NCBI RefSeq assembly: GCF_024399415.1 | Contig: NZ_CP029257.1 | Location: forward strand, 1,883,501-1,947,500 | Direction: 5' to 3' | Length of the DNA: 64,000 nucleotides | From: Streptococcus oralis | Lineage (GTDB): Bacteria; Bacillota; Bacilli; Lactobacillales; Streptococcaceae | Shown: positions 37,220-47,992 of the stretch, piece after piece | How the letters are laid out: each line of letters begins with the position of its first letter | How positions within the stretch are numbered: the stretch's first letter is position 1 | Notes under the pieces: generated by a model | Databases searched by the model: none | Seen by the model: the letters and a program-made list of their open reading frames with translations, nothing else | What the model was told of the DNA's origin: nothing | Position numbers and translations under genes: made by a program

Positions 37220-38897
37220 ATGAAACTTGGACCTGAAGCTGGTCAACCAGCTGACCATCTACTGTCAAATTCAGATAAAAATCTAAGCTTTTATCTCCTG
37301 CAAAATACAAGGTTGGTAGCGTTAGCCTTTTTTCAGTCTCACCAGCTTGAAACGTAAGGACTTGAATCTCGTCCCGATAGGCGACACCATGCACACCTGT
37401 CCCTGGTTGAATCGAAATCTTAGCTTCTAAAGGACTGCTAAATTCTATGCGCTTCACTGTAAAGTAGACATTTTCTCCCTTGGTCACAGCTAGACTTTTT
37501 TCTGAAAACTCTAGTTGCTGAACAGTTTCTTTTTTCGACAAGGTAGGTGTTTTATAGAGTGAAATCTTGGTCAACAAAGGCAAAGCCTGTGCCTCTGTAA
37601 TGGTCACGCGTATCTTCTGCGCCTCAACGACTGATCCTCGTAAGAGACGTTTGTAGCCAACAGTATAACCAGAGCCAAACTCCTGCCAGACGCCATCCAA
37701 CTCTACCTGAACATGGAAAGCAGCGATGCGTTGCCCCAGCTTCAAATCTTCTCTTAACTCAATCACATCAAAAGTTTTAGGTGATCCTAAATCGAGCTCT
37801 AATTGGATTGGCAACTCTGCATCACTTGCCCAAGAACTAGCCTCCAGTCCATCTGTCAGATGATGACAAGCAAAGTCTGATGATAGAGCCGGACCAGATA
37901 CCTTGGCTCCCAAAGCCAAATCCTCTTTATAGAGTTCGTCACGGTAGACAGCAAATTCATACAGTCGCCGGATATCTTTTTCGTCAAAGAGGCCATCTTG
38001 GTTCGGTGGGATATTAAGCAAGAGTGGAGTTCCCCGCCCTACCGAGTGAAAGTAGATTTCGACCAACTCCTCGAGAGACTTGGGGTCCTGATCCTCATGG
38101 TAAAACCATCCCGGCCGAAGAGAAACATCTGCCTCACCGATTGAAAATAGCGTCCCAAAGGGGTCTCCTTGCTGTAGATAATCTAATTCCGCCTCTGTTC
38201 CTAACTGGTCTGGCTTGACTTTTTGCCACAAGGGATCCCCTGCATAGCCTCGTTCATTTCCAATCCAGCGAATACTAGTTCCCTCAGTTGAGAAAATCAA
38301 ACAATCGCCCTGCAAGTCACGAATGGTTTCAAACCAAGTCTCAAACTCATAGTTGACTTGCTGGGCCCCTTCTCCTCGAGCACCATCTATCCACACCTCA
38401 GTGAACTTACCGACATTCCCATAGGCAGGATTTGACAAAATTTCCTTCAATTGAGCCAGATAGTAGGCATTGTAGTCCGCTTCTCGGTCCACGTGATAGA
38501 GGGAACTGTGAGCATCCCAAGGAGACAAATACACTCCCAAATCCATGTCAAACTCAGTCGCAGCTTGGGAAACCTCAAGGAGCAAGTCCCCCTTTCCATC
38601 CCTCCAAGGGCTAGCCTTGACCGAATAGTCTGTATGGGCTGTCGGGTAGAGCACAAAACCATCATGGTGCTTAACCACCAAAATCAGTTTTTTAAAACCC
38701 GTTTCTTTGAGTACCCGAACCCATTCACGCGCATCCAACTTAGTCGGGTTAAAACGCATAGGATCCTCTTGCCCACTTCCCCATTCCTGGTCATAAAAGG
38801 TATTGGGACCAAAATGGATAAAGGCAGCTAGTTCATCCTCTAAATAAGCTAGCTGGGTCTGACTTGGTAATGGTCCATGCGGCTTTATTTTCGTCAT
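37218..38897 (-). CDS. Family 29 alpha-L-fucosidase
   Basis: The protein has 559 residues and no signal peptide. The GH29 barrel includes FIHFGPNTFYDQEWG, LVVKHHDGFVLYPTAHTDYSV and the nucleophile region EVWIDGARGEG, where Asp is the expected nucleophile. A C-terminal galactose-binding-like domain starts near residue 330 and a beta-rich tail ends the protein. It likely removes core or antennary fucose from imported glycans. Two adjacent ATGs (38900, 38897) are possible starts. Upstream lies a palindromic pair of DnaA boxes. Confidence 0.92.
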   Translation of the reverse strand: MTKIKPHGPLPSQTQLAYLEDELAAFIHFGPNTFYDQEWGSGQEDPMRFNPTKLDAREWVRVLKETGFKKLILVVKHHDGFVLYPTAHTDYSVKASPWRDGKGDLLLEVSQAATEFDMDLGVYLSPWDAHSSLYHVDREADYNAYYLAQLKEILSNPAYGNVGKFTEVWIDGARGEGAQQVNYEFETWFETIRDLQGDCLIFSTEGTSIRWIGNERGYAGDPLWQKVKPDQLGTEAELDYLQQGDPFGTLFSIGEADVSLRPGWFYHEDQDPKSLEELVEIYFHSVGRGTPLLLNIPPNQDGLFDEKDIRRLYEFAVYRDELYKEDLALGAKVSGPALSSDFACHHLTDGLEASSWASDAELPIQLELDLGSPKTFDVIELREDLKLGQRIAAFHVQVELDGVWQEFGSGYTVGYKRLLRGSVVEAQKIRVTITEAQALPLLTKISLYKTPTLSKKETVQQLEFSEKSLAVTKGENVYFTVKRIEFSSPLEAKISIQPGTGVHGVAYRDEIQVLTFQAGETEKRLTLPTLYFAGDKSLDFYLNLTVDGQLVDQLQVQVS

Positions 38898-38940
38898 CAT
38901 CTCATATCTCTTTCTCTGATTATTTCTCTTGTTCCCAAAG

Positions 38941-38961
38941 TTATCCACAGGTTGTGGATAA
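38941..38961. promoter_or_regulatory. Paired inverted DnaA boxes, site 1
   Basis: TTATCCACA (38941-38949) and TGTGGATAA (38953-38961) are perfect consensus DnaA boxes facing each other across 3 bases. They lie 44-64 bases upstream of the fucosidase start and could overlap its promoter. Confidence 0.7.
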
Positions 38962-39384
38962 GAAAACCTGCCTAAAGACTAGTTTTTTCAGTCTCTAGCT
39001 CACCTGTCACCCTAAACAGACCTTTATCAAATAGCTCTGTACTAGGGTTTATACTAGCTTTCCAGAAATTCACTAACATACGGAACTATTTTCAGGATAC
39101 TTCAACACCCTGAGTTGTATGTCATTTTCCCCTAGACTTATCCACAGACTGTGAATAAACTATTGTTCCGGACTGCTCTCTCCTTGACTATAACAAAAAG
39201 CGATAGTAGCGTCAATATGACGAAGATTCCTTCCTAAATCCCCTGAAAAGATTCTATAATTTGTACAATCGTAGCTTTTGCATTCGCCAGCTAGTGAGAA
39301 TCAGCCAGTAGAAAATGACCTCTTTATCACATTGTGAACAGCACAACTGTGGTACTATAATACCTAACAACCTAATCGTTTCCA
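38962..39384. other. Non-coding stretch between the fucosidase and adcA genes
   Basis: Apart from the second DnaA-box pair at 39138-39158 I find no gene or convincing RNA in this stretch. It is the place where, from memory, pneumococcus TIGR4 carries the arginine deiminase and fucose loci. Confidence 0.5.
39138..39158. promoter_or_regulatory. Paired inverted DnaA boxes, site 2
   Basis: TTATCCACA (39138-39146) and TGTGAATAA (39150-39158) repeat the arrangement of site 1 with the same 3-base gap. The right-hand box has one change from consensus. Confidence 0.65.
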
Positions 39385-39413
39385 GCAAAAAATCCCGCAG
39401 ATTTGCGGGATTC
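39385..39413 (-). terminator. Terminator of adcRCBA
   Basis: AATCCCGCA pairs with TGCGGGATT around 4 bases, followed on the minus strand by TTTTTTGC. It lies 10 bases after the adcA stop. Confidence 0.9.
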
Positions 39414-39422
39414 TCTCTTGCA

Positions 39423-40928
39423 TCAATGCGCCAACATTTCTTGGGCGATTTCTTGGCCAGATAGGTTATCTGGGTAGTAGGTTGGCCAGTTTTCCATCTC
39501 TTCAAAGAGGGCTTCTTGGCTAGTACCTCCAAAGAAGATATGGAAATGTTCTGCCTTGACTGGGGCGATATTGTGGTCACTAAACTGAACGTACTTGAAC
39601 TGTCCAGCATCCGCATCTGTCGCTTCAAAGAGGAAGCGCACGCCACGATTGCCTTTCTTATAAGTCAAGATTTTCTTGCCGACATACTTGTAGGTGAATT
39701 TCTTGCTTTGCCCACCTTGAACAAATTCCATAGTGTTGTCCGTAATGTTGATCTTAGTCACATCTGTCTGATAGCCTTTTCTATAGTAGGCCTTGTACTC
39801 ATCTTTGGTCATCTTACCAGTCAACTTAGCCTTGTAGTCAAAGACTTGATCAAAAGTTCCGTCCTCAAGGAAAGGATAAACTGATTGCCAGTTTCCTGCA
39901 TAGTCACTCAAGGCGCGGTCCTTGACATCTGCGTCCTCAAAGTAACCGTTGTGAACTGTCTTAGTGTTTTCTTCCTTTTCTGGTTCGATTTCTGGTCCTT
40001 CTTGATCTGTTGTCTGCTTGAGAGCCTTGAGGTTTTTCTCCATGATAGAGATATAGTCCTCACCAGCCTTGGTTGCTTCTTCTGTCAAACTTTCTAGCGG
40101 ATTAAGCACATCTAGTTTGACACCTGTTTCTTTGGAGAGGGTATTGGCAAGGGCTTGAGAGGCATTCTCTTCAAAGTAGATATAGGAAATCTTGTTTTTC
40201 TTGATATACTCGGTCAATTCTGCCAAACGTGCTGCTGATGGTTCTGCATCTGGTGAGAGACCTGAGATGGATACTTGCTTGAGACCGTAGTCCAAGGCAA
40301 GGTAGTTAAAGGCAGCATGCTGGGTCACAAAGCTCTTTTGTTTAGCTTGAGACAAGCCATCTGTGTAGGCCTTGTCCAATGCTTGCAATTTTTCAATATA
40401 GGCAGACGCATTCTTTTCAAAAGCCTCTTTTTTATCAGGATAATCTGCTGACAAGCTGTCACGGATATGCTCTACCAGTTTGATAGCACGTGCTGGTGAA
40501 AGCCAAACGTGGGGATCGTAGTCGTGATGGTGACCCTCACCCCCGTGATCATGCCCTTCCTCTTCTTCCTCACCACCTGGCAAGAGGAGCATATCACCTG
40601 TCGCCTTGATGGTTTTCACTTTTTTCTTATCCAAGGATTCTAACAATTTTGGAACCCAAGTTTCCATATTTTCATTTTCATAGACAAAGGTATCTGCGTC
40701 TTGGATTTTGGCAACTGCCTTGGCAGACGGTTCATACTCATGGGGTTCTGTACCAGCACCGATTAGAAGTTCTACATTAGCAGTATCTCCTGCGACTTGT
40801 TTGGTAAATTCGTAGACAGGGTAAAAGGTTGTCACGATATTTAGCTTCCCATCTGCTTGCTTTTGATTGGAACAAGCCACTAAAAACAAGGCACATAGGC
40901 TAGCCAGTAGTAAGCTAATTTTTTTCAT
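39423..40928 (-). CDS. adcA: Zinc ABC transporter, substrate-binding lipoprotein AdcA (ZnuA-ZinT fusion)
   Basis: The protein has 501 residues. The lipobox LVAC places the lipidated Cys at 19. The N-terminal ZnuA-like domain includes a His/Asp/Glu-rich loop at residues 119-140 (GHDHGGEGHHHDYDPHVW), typical of zinc capture. The C-terminal ZinT domain, from about residue 320, includes DRALSDYAGNWQSVYPFLEDG and HFHIFFGG. It delivers zinc to AdcB/AdcC. It is the last gene of adcR-adcC-adcB-adcA, 9 bases after adcB. Confidence 0.96.
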   Translation of the reverse strand: MKKISLLLASLCALFLVACSNQKQADGKLNIVTTFYPVYEFTKQVAGDTANVELLIGAGTEPHEYEPSAKAVAKIQDADTFVYENENMETWVPKLLESLDKKKVKTIKATGDMLLLPGGEEEEEGHDHGGEGHHHDYDPHVWLSPARAIKLVEHIRDSLSADYPDKKEAFEKNASAYIEKLQALDKAYTDGLSQAKQKSFVTQHAAFNYLALDYGLKQVSISGLSPDAEPSAARLAELTEYIKKNKISYIYFEENASQALANTLSKETGVKLDVLNPLESLTEEATKAGEDYISIMEKNLKALKQTTDQEGPEIEPEKEENTKTVHNGYFEDADVKDRALSDYAGNWQSVYPFLEDGTFDQVFDYKAKLTGKMTKDEYKAYYRKGYQTDVTKINITDNTMEFVQGGQSKKFTYKYVGKKILTYKKGNRGVRFLFEATDADAGQFKYVQFSDHNIAPVKAEHFHIFFGGTSQEALFEEMENWPTYYPDNLSGQEIAQEMLAH

Positions 40929-40937
40929 TTCATTCTC

Positions 40938-41744
40938 CTATTTGATAAAACGTTTCAGTAGACTGACTAACAAAAAGACAGCTACAAAGATAATGGTGAT
41001 ACTAGCGCTGGCAGGTGTTTCCGCATAGTAGGAAATATAGAGACCTGCCACCATTCCCAAAAAGCCAATAGCGCTGGCTAGTAACATAACGGATTTAAAG
41101 TTTTTCCCCAGACGAAGGGCAATACTAGCTGGCAAGACCATAATAGTCGACACCAAAAGGGCTCCTGCTGCTGGTATCATAAGGGCAATGGCCACCCCTG
41201 TCACCATGTTAAAGAGGATAGACATGGTACGAACTGGCAAACCATCCACAAAGGCCGTGTCCTCATCAAAAGTCAGGATATACATTGGTCGCAAGAATAA
41301 GAAAGTCAAGAGTAAAACGACCGCCGCAATGGCAAAGAGGAAAATCACCTGCTCCTGGCTAATGGTCACAATCGAACCAAAGAGATATTGGTCCAAACTC
41401 ATGGAGCTCGAACTTTTCCCCTTACTCATCACGATAAGAGACACTGCAAGCCCTGTCGACATGAGGATGGCAGTTCCGATTTCCATAAAGTTCTTATAGA
41501 CTGTCCGGAGATACTCTAGAAAGACCGCTGCGATCAAGACAATGGCAATGGTTGAAATGGTTGGAGAAATTCCCAAAACCAGACCAAAGGCTACTCCTGA
41601 TAGAGAAACGTGACTGAGGGTATCACTCATGAGACTCTGACGACGTAAGATAAGGAAGGTCCCAAGAACTGGAGAAAAGAGACTCATGGCAATGACCGCC
41701 AAGAAGGCACGCTGCATGAAATCATAAGATAACAAACTAAGCAT
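40938..41744 (-). CDS. adcB: Zinc ABC transporter permease
   Basis: The protein has 268 residues and about eight membrane segments, typical of the ABC-3 metal permeases. Conserved patterns include [24 protein letters not shown] and [22 protein letters not shown]. Its start overlaps the adcC end by 8 bases, so translation is coupled. It forms the membrane channel for zinc with AdcC and AdcA. Confidence 0.96.
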   Translation of the reverse strand: MLSLLSYDFMQRAFLAVIAMSLFSPVLGTFLILRRQSLMSDTLSHVSLSGVAFGLVLGISPTISTIAIVLIAAVFLEYLRTVYKNFMEIGTAILMSTGLAVSLIVMSKGKSSSSMSLDQYLFGSIVTISQEQVIFLFAIAAVVLLLTFLFLRPMYILTFDEDTAFVDGLPVRTMSILFNMVTGVAIALMIPAAGALLVSTIMVLPASIALRLGKNFKSVMLLASAIGFLGMVAGLYISYYAETPASASITIIFVAVFLLVSLLKRFIK

Positions 41745-42441
41745 GTTCCACCTCCTGATCGCTTTCGTGAACGTTGAAACAACGCCATGGCGAATCTTGG
41801 TTACGAACTAGATGAATATTGCGATCCGCATAGTCCTTGACTTCCTCAGGGTCATGGGTAATCATCAAAACAGCCTTACCATGATGGTGGGCACTATGGT
41901 GCATGAGTTCGTAAAATTCATTTTTGCTTCCAGCATCCATCCCTGTTGTCGGCTCATCCAGGACAAAAATATCTGGGTCAGAAGCAAACATCCGGGCAAT
42001 CACTGCTCGTTGCTTTTGCCCTCCCGAGAGGGAACCAATTCGTTTGTCACGATGTTCCCACATACCAACTGAGTCTAGACTAGCCTTGATATGCTCCTCA
42101 TCATGAGCATTCAAGCGACGGAACCAGCCTTTTCGCGGATAACGACCCGACTTGACAAATTCATAAACCGTACTTGGAAAACCAGCATTAAAACTGGCTA
42201 TCTGCTGGGGAAGATAAGCTATCCTAAGTTTTTTCCCATGAGTGTTTGTCTTTGAGATGGTTACCTTACCAAATCTTGGCTGCAAGATGCCTAGGCTCGC
42301 CTTGATAAGCGTTGTCTTGGCAGCTCCATTTTCACCAGTCAGGGTGACAAACTCCCCACTATCAACACTATAGTTGATGTGCTCGAGGACAGGTTCCTTG
42401 TCATAATAGAAAGACAAGTCCTCTACTGTAATATACCGCAT
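41737..42441 (-). CDS. adcC: Zinc ABC transporter ATPase
   Basis: The protein has 234 residues. Walker A reads GENGAAKTT, where Gly is usual before Lys: the motif has Ala-Ala in place of the common Gly-Ala/Ser-Gly, a change I remember in this family. The signature is [14 protein letters not shown] and Walker B is [11 protein letters not shown]. The C-terminal HAHHHGK segment is His-rich. Start and stop codons with adcR overlap by one base (TAATG type). Confidence 0.95.
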   Translation of the reverse strand: MRYITVEDLSFYYDKEPVLEHINYSVDSGEFVTLTGENGAAKTTLIKASLGILQPRFGKVTISKTNTHGKKLRIAYLPQQIASFNAGFPSTVYEFVKSGRYPRKGWFRRLNAHDEEHIKASLDSVGMWEHRDKRIGSLSGGQKQRAVIARMFASDPDIFVLDEPTTGMDAGSKNEFYELMHHSAHHHGKAVLMITHDPEEVKDYADRNIHLVRNQDSPWRCFNVHESDQEVEHA

Positions 42442-42881
42442 TATTTGATTTCTCCTACTAAAGCAGTTAAAAACCGCTGGATAACTTCTTGTTCATTTGG
42501 AGTAAACTGACTTGCCACTTGTTCATAGGCTAAGAGCGTGTGTTCATGATGATGGTGGTGTTCCTCTGCCACTGGTCGAGCCAGCTCTGTCAGTTGATAA
42601 AAGATCACACGCGCATCTTTGGGATCTCTGGATGTCTCTAACATACCCTCTTTGACCAAAGATTTGATAGCCTTGGTCACTGCCGCCTGACTGACATTAA
42701 GGCGACGGGCCAACTCCGAGTTGGTTAGGGATTCTTCTGACAAGAGCATGAGGATGTGTTCCTGAGTATTGGTCAAGGCAACGTCACTCGTGCAATGCCC
42801 GATTAGAATTTCATGCTGGTTCTCAGATCTCAAGATCACCTCGTTTAAAAAGTTATCGATTTCCTGCGCAAGCTGTCTCAT
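42441..42881 (-). CDS. adcR: Zinc-responsive MarR-family repressor AdcR
   Basis: The protein has 146 residues. The winged-helix region contains [30 protein letters not shown]. Zinc ligands expected of AdcR are visible: Glu and His residues early (the [11 protein letters not shown] segment) and the [12 protein letters not shown] cluster. With zinc bound it represses adc and other zinc-uptake genes. It heads the operon; its own promoter contains an AdcR-type palindrome. Confidence 0.95.
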   Translation of the reverse strand: MRQLAQEIDNFLNEVILRSENQHEILIGHCTSDVALTNTQEHILMLLSEESLTNSELARRLNVSQAAVTKAIKSLVKEGMLETSRDPKDARVIFYQLTELARPVAEEHHHHHEHTLLAYEQVASQFTPNEQEVIQRFLTALVGEIK

Positions 42882-42938
42882 GTGTTACTCCTTCCCTAGC
42901 TATCTTTTTCGTAAAAAAACATAGATAGCCACCGATTC

Positions 42939-42977
42939 TTTACTGGTTAATTATATCATAAACCAAAAAAGAGTCAA
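42939..42977 (-). promoter_or_regulatory. adcR promoter with AdcR operator
   Basis: On the minus strand TTGACT (42972-42977), 16 bases, TATAAT (42950-42955). The palindrome TTTACTGGTTAA (42939-42950) differs at one position from the AdcR consensus TTAACYRGTTAA and touches the -10, so zinc-bound AdcR would shut off its own operon. Confidence 0.8.
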
Positions 42978-43013
42978 GGGAAAAAGGCGTAAAAACGTTT
43001 CCCTAGACTCTTC
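42965..43013 (-). terminator. Terminator of the 5'-nucleotidase gene, overlapping the adcR promoter
   Basis: On the minus strand AAGAGTCTAGGGAAA pairs with TTTCCCTTGACTCTT (one mismatch), followed by TTTTGG. Its downstream arm contains the TTGACT -35 of the adcR promoter. Confidence 0.8.
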
Positions 43014-43030
43014 TAGATGTAAAATTTAAC

Positions 43031-45091
43031 CTATTTTTGCTTTGGTTTTCGACTCGATAAGATACCTGCCAAACCAGCTACCATTCCCATCAAGAGCAAG
43101 AAGATGGACTGTTCGCTTCCTGTATTTGGGAGGGCCTTTTCTGAGACAACTGCCTTCTTGCTAAATTGACCTGCCACCTCATAAGTCAATGGCACATTTG
43201 TAGTCGCATCGCTAGCAGCTGCATTCGTTTGAGGCGTTTCTACTGGTAGACTAAAGTTTTTAGAATCCACAGAAATCGTCCGTGAGTTCGGATTGATCTT
43301 TTCATACTGGGTCAAATCAGCGGTTTTCAGATACTCTTCAAAGGCAGCATCCATAGAAGGACCTTCTTCTCGCGCACCACCTAACATCGTGTAGCCATCA
43401 CCACCCGCAGCTAAGAAATCATTGGTTGCAAGATAGTACGTCTTTGCAAGGTCTAGAAGATCATAACGACCAGTCGTGCGGTTTTTGACCTGGATGGCCA
43501 AGACACGTTTGCCTGATGGTAGGTTGGTATCATAGTAGACCTTCACACCTGAAACTTGCAAGAAACCACCACTTGGCTCCAACAATGGTTGCCCGTTCTC
43601 ATCCAAGACCTTCTTGCCATCCTTATCGACCTGCAAGATAGATCCGAGTGATTTTTCAAACATATCCAATACTTGTTGCCCAGTCACTTGTATTTGTGAG
43701 ATGGTATTTCCAAATGGAAGAACGGCAATGACATTTCCTTTAGTGATCGGTTTGCCTTTTGCAATGGTTTCACGCAAGCCACCACCATTTGTCACAGCGA
43801 TGTCAGTCGGATGGCTAAATCCTGTTTGACCATACTGATAGAGCGAGTCTGCCACGACGTTTCCGAGGTTGGTTTCACGGACCCGAACATTTTCACGATC
43901 ACCGTTTAGTTCTACAGGGCTGTTTGAAACAATCTCAACTGCATTTTCAGCATCGTATTTTTGTTTAATGTCTTTGACTAGTTTTTCAACTGTTGGATTG
44001 GCTGGTAATTTTTTAGCATCAGCAGCCGGAATCTGAGTTGGATTGCCCAAAAGCTGACGTGATTTGTAGATAACCTTCCCAACATTATGAAGGTAACTTC
44101 CTGTTTGGTTATAGGTAACATTGTCGCCATAAGTTGTGGAAGCTACTGTATGAGAATGCCCATCAATAACTGTCACACGTTTGCCTTTGAGACGAGGATT
44201 TTTAGAGAGAGCTTCTGCCAAAGTTGAACCACGCCATTCTACTGGGGTTGTGGTATCCACACCCAAGTGAGCCAGCACAACATAGTGTTTGTAGTCCTTA
44301 CCTTCTGCACGAGCCTTGGCTTGAACTTCTTCGATGACCTTATTGACTTCAGAGATTGGATCTGTAAAAGTTACCCCTTTGACATTTTTAGGGTGAGTTT
44401 TGGTTGCTGTTTCAGGTGTTGTCACGCCGATTACAACAAACTCATCACCTTCCACAGTCTTATCTTTATCAACGATTGTAGAAGCTTCAAAAAGACGAGC
44501 TCCATTGACATAGGTATTTGAGCTAAGTAATGGGAATTTCAAGATCTCCTTGTATTTCTTAGCTTCGTCTAAACCAAAGTCAAACTCATGGTTTCCTACT
44601 GCCATTGCATCATACTGCATCTGATTGAGAATTTCAGCGCGCGCTTCACCCTTCGTAGAGTTGGAAATCGGTAAACCTTGGAAAGCGTCTCCCGCATCAA
44701 CAACTAGAGTGTTTTGATTTGATTTCGCACGCTCCTGCTCAATGACAGTCGCTAACTTGGCATCTCCAATTACTCCCTTTTCCTCTACAATACGACCATG
44801 GACATCATTGGTGTGTAAGATAACGGTGTCCTTTTCTTCGCTTTTAGGAGATTCAGCAGGAGCTGACGGAGTTTCTGCAGGTGCAACCGCCTCTGAAGTT
44901 GCCGAAGTTGCTGAAGTTTCCGGTACCGCAGGGCTCTCAACAGGAGCTGGAGTCACCGACGTAGCAGGAGTCGCTACAACAGCTGAACTTTCTGCAGGAG
45001 TTGTTGCTTCTTCAGCATAGACTTGTCCAGCTAAGAAGGCTGGAGCTAACAGGGCTGTCGATAAGACAGGTAACAAAGAACGTTTGTTCAT
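43031..45091 (-). CDS. Cell-wall-anchored 5'-nucleotidase (LPNTG protein)
   Basis: The protein has 686 residues. A signal peptide (residues 1-26, ending VYA) is followed by an Ala/Pro/Ser/Thr-rich spacer, the metallophosphatase domain from about residue 88 (ILHTNDVHGRI, VDAGDAFQG, GNHEFDFG, IDGHSHTV), a C-terminal nucleotidase domain (VTNGGGLRETIAKGKPITKGNV), and the sortase signal LPNTG at 654-658 with hydrophobic and basic tail. It should hydrolyse extracellular nucleotides to adenosine, which can dampen host defences. I do not recall this gene between adc and dlt in pneumococcus. It has its own terminator. Confidence 0.92.
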   Translation of the reverse strand: MNKRSLLPVLSTALLAPAFLAGQVYAEEATTPAESSAVVATPATSVTPAPVESPAVPETSATSATSEAVAPAETPSAPAESPKSEEKDTVILHTNDVHGRIVEEKGVIGDAKLATVIEQERAKSNQNTLVVDAGDAFQGLPISNSTKGEARAEILNQMQYDAMAVGNHEFDFGLDEAKKYKEILKFPLLSSNTYVNGARLFEASTIVDKDKTVEGDEFVVIGVTTPETATKTHPKNVKGVTFTDPISEVNKVIEEVQAKARAEGKDYKHYVVLAHLGVDTTTPVEWRGSTLAEALSKNPRLKGKRVTVIDGHSHTVASTTYGDNVTYNQTGSYLHNVGKVIYKSRQLLGNPTQIPAADAKKLPANPTVEKLVKDIKQKYDAENAVEIVSNSPVELNGDRENVRVRETNLGNVVADSLYQYGQTGFSHPTDIAVTNGGGLRETIAKGKPITKGNVIAVLPFGNTISQIQVTGQQVLDMFEKSLGSILQVDKDGKKVLDENGQPLLEPSGGFLQVSGVKVYYDTNLPSGKRVLAIQVKNRTTGRYDLLDLAKTYYLATNDFLAAGGDGYTMLGGAREEGPSMDAAFEEYLKTADLTQYEKINPNSRTISVDSKNFSLPVETPQTNAAASDATTNVPLTYEVAGQFSKKAVVSEKALPNTGSEQSIFLLLMGMVAGLAGILSSRKPKQK

Positions 45092-45193
45092 TTTAAAATC
45101 CCTTTCTTTTCTTTTTCTCTTTTATATTATACGCTATTTCTAAAAATTTTGAAACTTTTGACCTATTTGCATCTTAAATATTCGCCATTTAAA

Positions 45194-45226
45194 CAAAAAA
45201 GCTTGGGTTCAAATCCCAAACTTTTA
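45194..45226 (-). terminator. Terminator of the dlt operon
   Basis: On the minus strand AAGTTTGGG pairs with CCCAAGCTT around 7 bases, followed by TTTTG. It lies a few bases after the dltD stop. Confidence 0.85.
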
Positions 45227-45233
45227 GCTCATT

Positions 45234-46737
<1,504 letters not shown>

Positions 46738-46747
46738 TTATATCCTT

Positions 46748-47992
46748 TTATTTTTTAAACCATAAATCATTCAAAAATCCAGAAAAGATTAAGAATGAAA
46801 CCATCACGACATGGAAGGTGACAACCATGCCAAGCAACTGAATCCAGCGATTCTCAGGTAAGGAACCCTTTCCAGCTTTTTTCCGTTCTTTATTGAGCGC
46901 TTTTTTCTTACGAATCCAAGCGTCATTGATGACCAGCCCAATCCCATGAAAAAGTCCATAGGCTATGTAGTACCAGGTCACACCATGCCAAAATCCCATA
47001 ATCAGCATATTGAGAATATAGGCTACACTTGAGGTCACATTGCGATTTTTAAAGACCTTCTTTCTGGTCAACACCATGACCATCCGCATAAAGACAAAGT
47101 CACGGAACCAGAAAGACAGACTCATGTGCCAGCGATTCCAAAACTCTTTTAAATCCCTTGACAAAAAGGGCTTGTTAAAGTTGATAGGACTATGAATACC
47201 CATCAAGTTTGAAATGGCTAAGGCAAACATAGAGTAGCCCGCAAAGTCAAAGAAGAGCTCCAGGCCAAAGGTGTACATGACCGCTAAAGCGTAGAGGTTA
47301 AAGAAACCACCTGTCTGCAAGGCCAAATTTTTCAGCGGAGGCAATAATGTCTCTCCTAAAATGTGAGCCAAGATAAACTTGTAGAGGAAGCCAAGCATGA
47401 TATATTTGACAGCCTCTTCTAGCATATCCATCAGCTCATCCCGCTCAGGAATGGTCTCGTAATTTTCATTGAAGCGTTTAAAACGATCAATGGGACCACT
47501 TGAGAAAGTCGGCATAAAGAGAAGAAAACGTAAGAATTGCCAAATCGTTAAATCCTTGATGACACCGTCTCTCAACTCAACGATAACCCCAACTGCACGA
47601 AAGGTTAAGTAAGAAATCCCTAAAAAGCCAAACAAAGATTGAGGTCCATGAATAGCAGGAGATACTTTCACAAAGACGATTGGCAATAGAGATAGAAAGC
47701 TAATCAGGTAAAATATCCATTTACTATCCCGTTGTTTCCTGTACCTTTTGTAGAAAGATACAAGCAGCACTTGCCAAATAACATAAAGGATCAAAGCGCT
47801 TATTTGATTCGTCTTTCCACCGACCAACATGGTGATGATAAAGAAGAGACTAACGAGCACCTCGTACAAGGCAAAACGTTTCTTGAAAAAAAGACCGATA
47901 AAGATAGGTAAAGTCGCAACAATTACGTATAAAAAGTACTGAAGATCACCATAAGGTTCCAAATGAGGTAGCTGTTTATAAAGCTCCATCAT
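46748..47992 (-). CDS. dltB: D-alanyl transfer membrane protein DltB (MBOAT)
   Basis: The protein has 414 residues with about ten or more membrane segments. MBOAT motifs are visible: [49 protein letters not shown], and the catalytic-type His in [20 protein letters not shown]. It moves D-alanine across the membrane with DltC and DltD. The start overlaps the dltA stop by 4 bases. Confidence 0.96.
   Translation of the reverse strand: MMELYKQLPHLEPYGDLQYFLYVIVATLPIFIGLFFKKRFALYEVLVSLFFIITMLVGGKTNQISALILYVIWQVLLVSFYKRYRKQRDSKWIFYLISFLSLLPIVFVKVSPAIHGPQSLFGFLGISYLTFRAVGVIVELRDGVIKDLTIWQFLRFLLFMPTFSSGPIDRFKRFNENYETIPERDELMDMLEEAVKYIMLGFLYKFILAHILGETLLPPLKNLALQTGGFFNLYALAVMYTFGLELFFDFAGYSMFALAISNLMGIHSPINFNKPFLSRDLKEFWNRWHMSLSFWFRDFVFMRMVMVLTRKKVFKNRNVTSSVAYILNMLIMGFWHGVTWYYIAYGLFHGIGLVINDAWIRKKKALNKERKKAGKGSLPENRWIQLLGMVVTFHVVMVSFLIFSGFLNDLWFKK

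Noticed and set aside
38898..39422. Replication origin suggested by the DnaA boxes
   Set aside because: There is no dnaA, dnaN or parB gene and no AT-rich unwinding region next to the boxes; a titration or regulatory site is more likely.
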